From Cliona cf. orientalis (lineage: Eukaryota; Porifera; Demospongiae; Clionaida; Clionaidae), in contig OZ005693.1 of the NCBI GenBank assembly GCA_963930775.1, positions 7,376,006-7,440,005 of the forward strand: a DNA stretch of 64,000 nt. Reading direction: 5' to 3'. Shown piece by piece: positions 61,225 to 64,000 of this stretch; positions within the stretch are counted from its first letter, which is position 1; every line of letters starts with the position of its first letter. The position numbers and the translations under genes were made by a program. The notes beneath the pieces were generated by a model that had not been told where the DNA came from, did no database searches, and worked only from the letters and a program-made list of their open reading frames with translations.

Positions 61225-62978
61225 TTAAGAATTGCTGGATAAATTCACTGGCGGTGTGAGATAACGGCTGAATACTTCCTTGATTTCCTGTTGACTAAAA
61301 TTTTCGTGATCCCTTTTTCTGTATTTATATCGTTTAACTGTTATTAAGAATAGTATCAGACCAACCAGCCCAATAATACTGGTAATGATTAAGTGAATAA
61401 ATCCGCAACTGACCGCTGTAGGCATCTGGGTCCAATGCTGATTGAAGGAGAGAGGAAGGGTGAGAACATACCCAACTAGTTGAAAGAAGCCTTGAATGGC
61501 AAAGAAAATGCCAACTTTGAGACCTTTCATGGAGTGAGGGCTCTGAGCTGAGATGAATTCTAAAGTAGAAGTAGTAACAATCAGTGGGCCAATTCCAAGG
61601 AGTATACTTGGTGGAATTAGTACTGACCAGTGCATGTTAAGAGCCTGGTATTTCAGCTTGTATTTATTCTTAGTTATTTGAAACATGCATGGGGATTCAG
61701 TCACATTCACTGGCGTTTCCAGAGTTGAATGGCCTACCACATCAAATACTAGCATGGTCATAATTCCTAACAGACTAACAACAATTCCAAACCCTAAACG
61801 TCTGAAGATTTTGGGAATATTCTTGCGTAGCACAGAGAAGACGATCCATATGTAAAATGGCCATAGTAGTGCTGGCATTGCCGCTTTCAAACTTCCATCT
61901 TTCAACATTACTGTCCACAGAGCAGTTGCACTGCATGGTGAATCTGGTGTTGGGCTTGTGTGAAGAGCAAAAAGGGGAAAGATATAAACTGTTGCTGGTA
62001 ATAGGAGAGTGTACACTGGTCCTAATGCTATTAATACGGAGAGTATCCTGAACAAGGTTTTGACATTTTCAACTTCCTCTGTCGTAAAGGGTCCCCCATA
62101 TCTCTCTTTAGCAAAATCTAATCGAGTTGGATTGTCAATACCCGAGTATGTAAAAGCACTGCGTTGCAGAGGATATTTATTTTTTCTAGCAAAGCAAATT
62201 CTCTTGATGACAGTCTTGTAAGGATTAGAGAGTCCTGGCTGAATATTGAACCACTGCTGTTTCCACCAACTGATGGCTAGTGTTGTAGTTAGAATAGCCA
62301 TGATAACTCCAAGGACCAATCCTATAAATATGAATGCTCCCCTTTTTAACGAAAAACAACTCAAGAAAGTTGCCCCTATTAGTAACAAAGCAGGAGCAAA
62401 GCTGAATGCCCATAAAGCATAATGAATGTAGAGCCCAAGATAATGACTTGGAGCATCTAGTAACTGATCCAGTCCAAATTGTATAAAATTTGATTGATAC
62501 CCTACTAAGCCAATAGTGAACAGGAGCAGTGCAGGAATCATCAAAGCACCACCTTCTTTCATGAATACTGATGCTGTTCCATAGTGCATAATGATTGCTG
62601 TCAGATATAGAACACATATATACCAGTATTAATGAAAGGAAGATACAAAGTAGGCTTATCATGATGATGCGGAAGCGTCCAAAACAGACATCTGCCATAA
62701 TTAAATCCGCTTAGGGGGTAGAACATCATTACGACAGCAATTATCATGAAAGGTATTGAGTCTAGCACAACAAAAGCAGAATTTGAATCCTTTGGACCAC
62801 TTACTGCTAATATCATTGCAGAAAGAGAAATGATATATATTGCACCAACCACAGCTGTCCAGAGGATAATGAGTGTAGTGGCCTTGGATGGAAGGCAGAG
62901 ATGTTTAGCTGGACATATAGAAGCTCCTGGCAGCTTATGGCTGGAGGGTTGTAGCAAGGGTCTCTCTTCATCTGATAT
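61225..62978 (-). pseudogene. Subfamily B transporter, degenerate copy
   Basis: Almost full length, but with three disabling changes compared with the intact B gene. The start codon position (62,976-62,978) reads ATA. Four extra bases lie near 62,699-62,703 (GCCATAATTAAATCC against GCCATAAATCC). Four more lie near 62,617-62,621 (ACACATATATACCAG against ACACATACCAG). The region after them (61,225-62,589, 454 residues) is still open and keeps GYQSNFIQFGLDQL, RYGGPFTTEEVENVKT, EFISAQSPHSMKG and SQQEIKEVFSRYL. Decay therefore seems recent, or a shorter product starts internally. Confidence 0.87.
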
Positions 62979-64000
62979 AATCTCTTCTTTATCTTACTGC
63001 TTATCCAGGAACTACAGCTTATACTATTAGAGAAGTATTGCTCAATTTTCACAGCTTCAAGTGAGAAACAAATAATGTTATGGTTTGCACGTATTGTGGT
63101 TTTCAGGTAGCACTTAGCTAGGAATAGTTTGCATGATAACGTCAAAGTACAAAACCTGTCAGTTTATTAATAATGTCACTCTAGCTCTAGAGTTATTACT
63201 ATCATCGATTCTGCTATCTGCCAACTAGCATAAAACGATCAATCCCAATATCAATATTCAGTTAAGGCTTACCAGGGTATCAATTATGCATTTGCTGTGC
63301 ATTTGATCATGCCAAGGTGATATCCATTGAAATGCATGCACATGCACAAACAGGAACAGCTAACTTAAAGCATTCATTATTGGTGAATGCATGCCATGGA
63401 AACAGTTTCTGCATGGTATGTACGATGTGACTTGTATACTATGATAGCACCATACTTCAAAATAATGAATAAACTGTTACATGTATATACTTTAGTAGTG
63501 TATTTGAAAATAACCCTATATAGCTGCATACCTAATTGATAGCACTTGTGAGCAGTATATAGCTAGTGAATAATAAACAAAACAATACTTGCTCATTCAT
63601 GCCATGGTGCCATTTGGAATAAGCATGACCTTGTGTAGTTAATACTCGGCCATGTGGTAGACAAATAAGGTTCTTTACTTGTTATCGTACAATATTATGC
63701 TGAGCTAGTTATTATGTGGGTTCCAATGCTGCATGTAGATTATTGGCTCTATTGTAGTAATGATTTAGAGCCCGAGGTGTCAAAGCGACTATGGTGCCAA
63801 TAGTCAGTATGACATGAAAAGAAGGACCCATGCTAACTTTAAGAAGCTTAAGGTTTACCACTAGATCTTGGAGTCCATGTAAAGTACTATTGTGCTTGTC
63901 ATTTATGCCACAGTGACGTAATTCTTATTATGTACCGTTATTGGCATCAGTGGTGTGTAGCTATCTGACCTGCAATTAGATCCCCAGCTGCAAGCTTACT
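62979..64000. repeat. 5' flank of the B pseudogene, duplicate of 26,493-28,000
   Basis: Continues in parallel with the B1 upstream region to the window edge, with small indels. At 63,951-63,980 it provides the empty site for the MITE at 27,487. No gene is seen. Confidence 0.75.

Noticed and set aside
1-64000. tRNA, rRNA or snRNA genes
   Set aside because: No cloverleaf or conserved RNA core was noticed on either strand; the only tRNA-like match is the primer-binding site of the LTR element.

Overview
The window looks like nuclear DNA of a sponge, probably a demosponge close to Amphimedon. It is AT-rich, has short-intron host exons next to single-exon genes, and is saturated with small inverted-repeat transposons. 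The identification rests on gene-family resemblance only; no database was searched.

Left part (1-8.3 kb): a broken, intron-containing copy of a multi-copy, transposase-like family (1371-3869), then four short plus-strand exons (4815-6481) whose joined reading frame resembles the C-terminal end of exportin-5. These exons are too short for an ORF scan.

Main part (8.3-63 kb): a minus-strand array of single-exon 12-TM transporters of the POT/PTR (SLC15) superfamily. Subfamily A has five intact genes (8.3, 13.8, 19.9, 33.7 and 55.3 kb), one truncated pseudogene (29.5 kb) and one short fragment (12.2 kb). Subfamily B has one intact gene (24.7 kb), one frameshifted copy (61.2 kb) and two fragments (33.0 and 43.1 kb). 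Between A and B lies a plus-strand, secreted, bacterial-type glycoside-hydrolase-like gene (intact at 22.5-24.3 kb, broken at 32.7, 41.4, 46.2, 53.5 and 59.3 kb). The repeated order is A(-), GH(+), B(-). One module is complete (19.4-28 kb) and three others are decayed. A and B share an acidic dileucine-type N-terminus, which suggests endosomal or lysosomal membranes. A role in uptake of products from digested bacteria is inference.

The array is riddled with insertions: a dead Ty3/gypsy-type LTR element (36,352-40,775), a non-LTR retrotransposon split by a pogo-like MITE (44.3-45.7 kb), a 5-kb TIR element (48,296-53,353) holding two tandem arrays and a nested TTAA-flanked element, and about ten MITEs. 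Because the array is segmentally duplicated, several insertions can be compared with an empty paralogous site in the same window. A 200-N assembly gap lies at 41,006-41,205.
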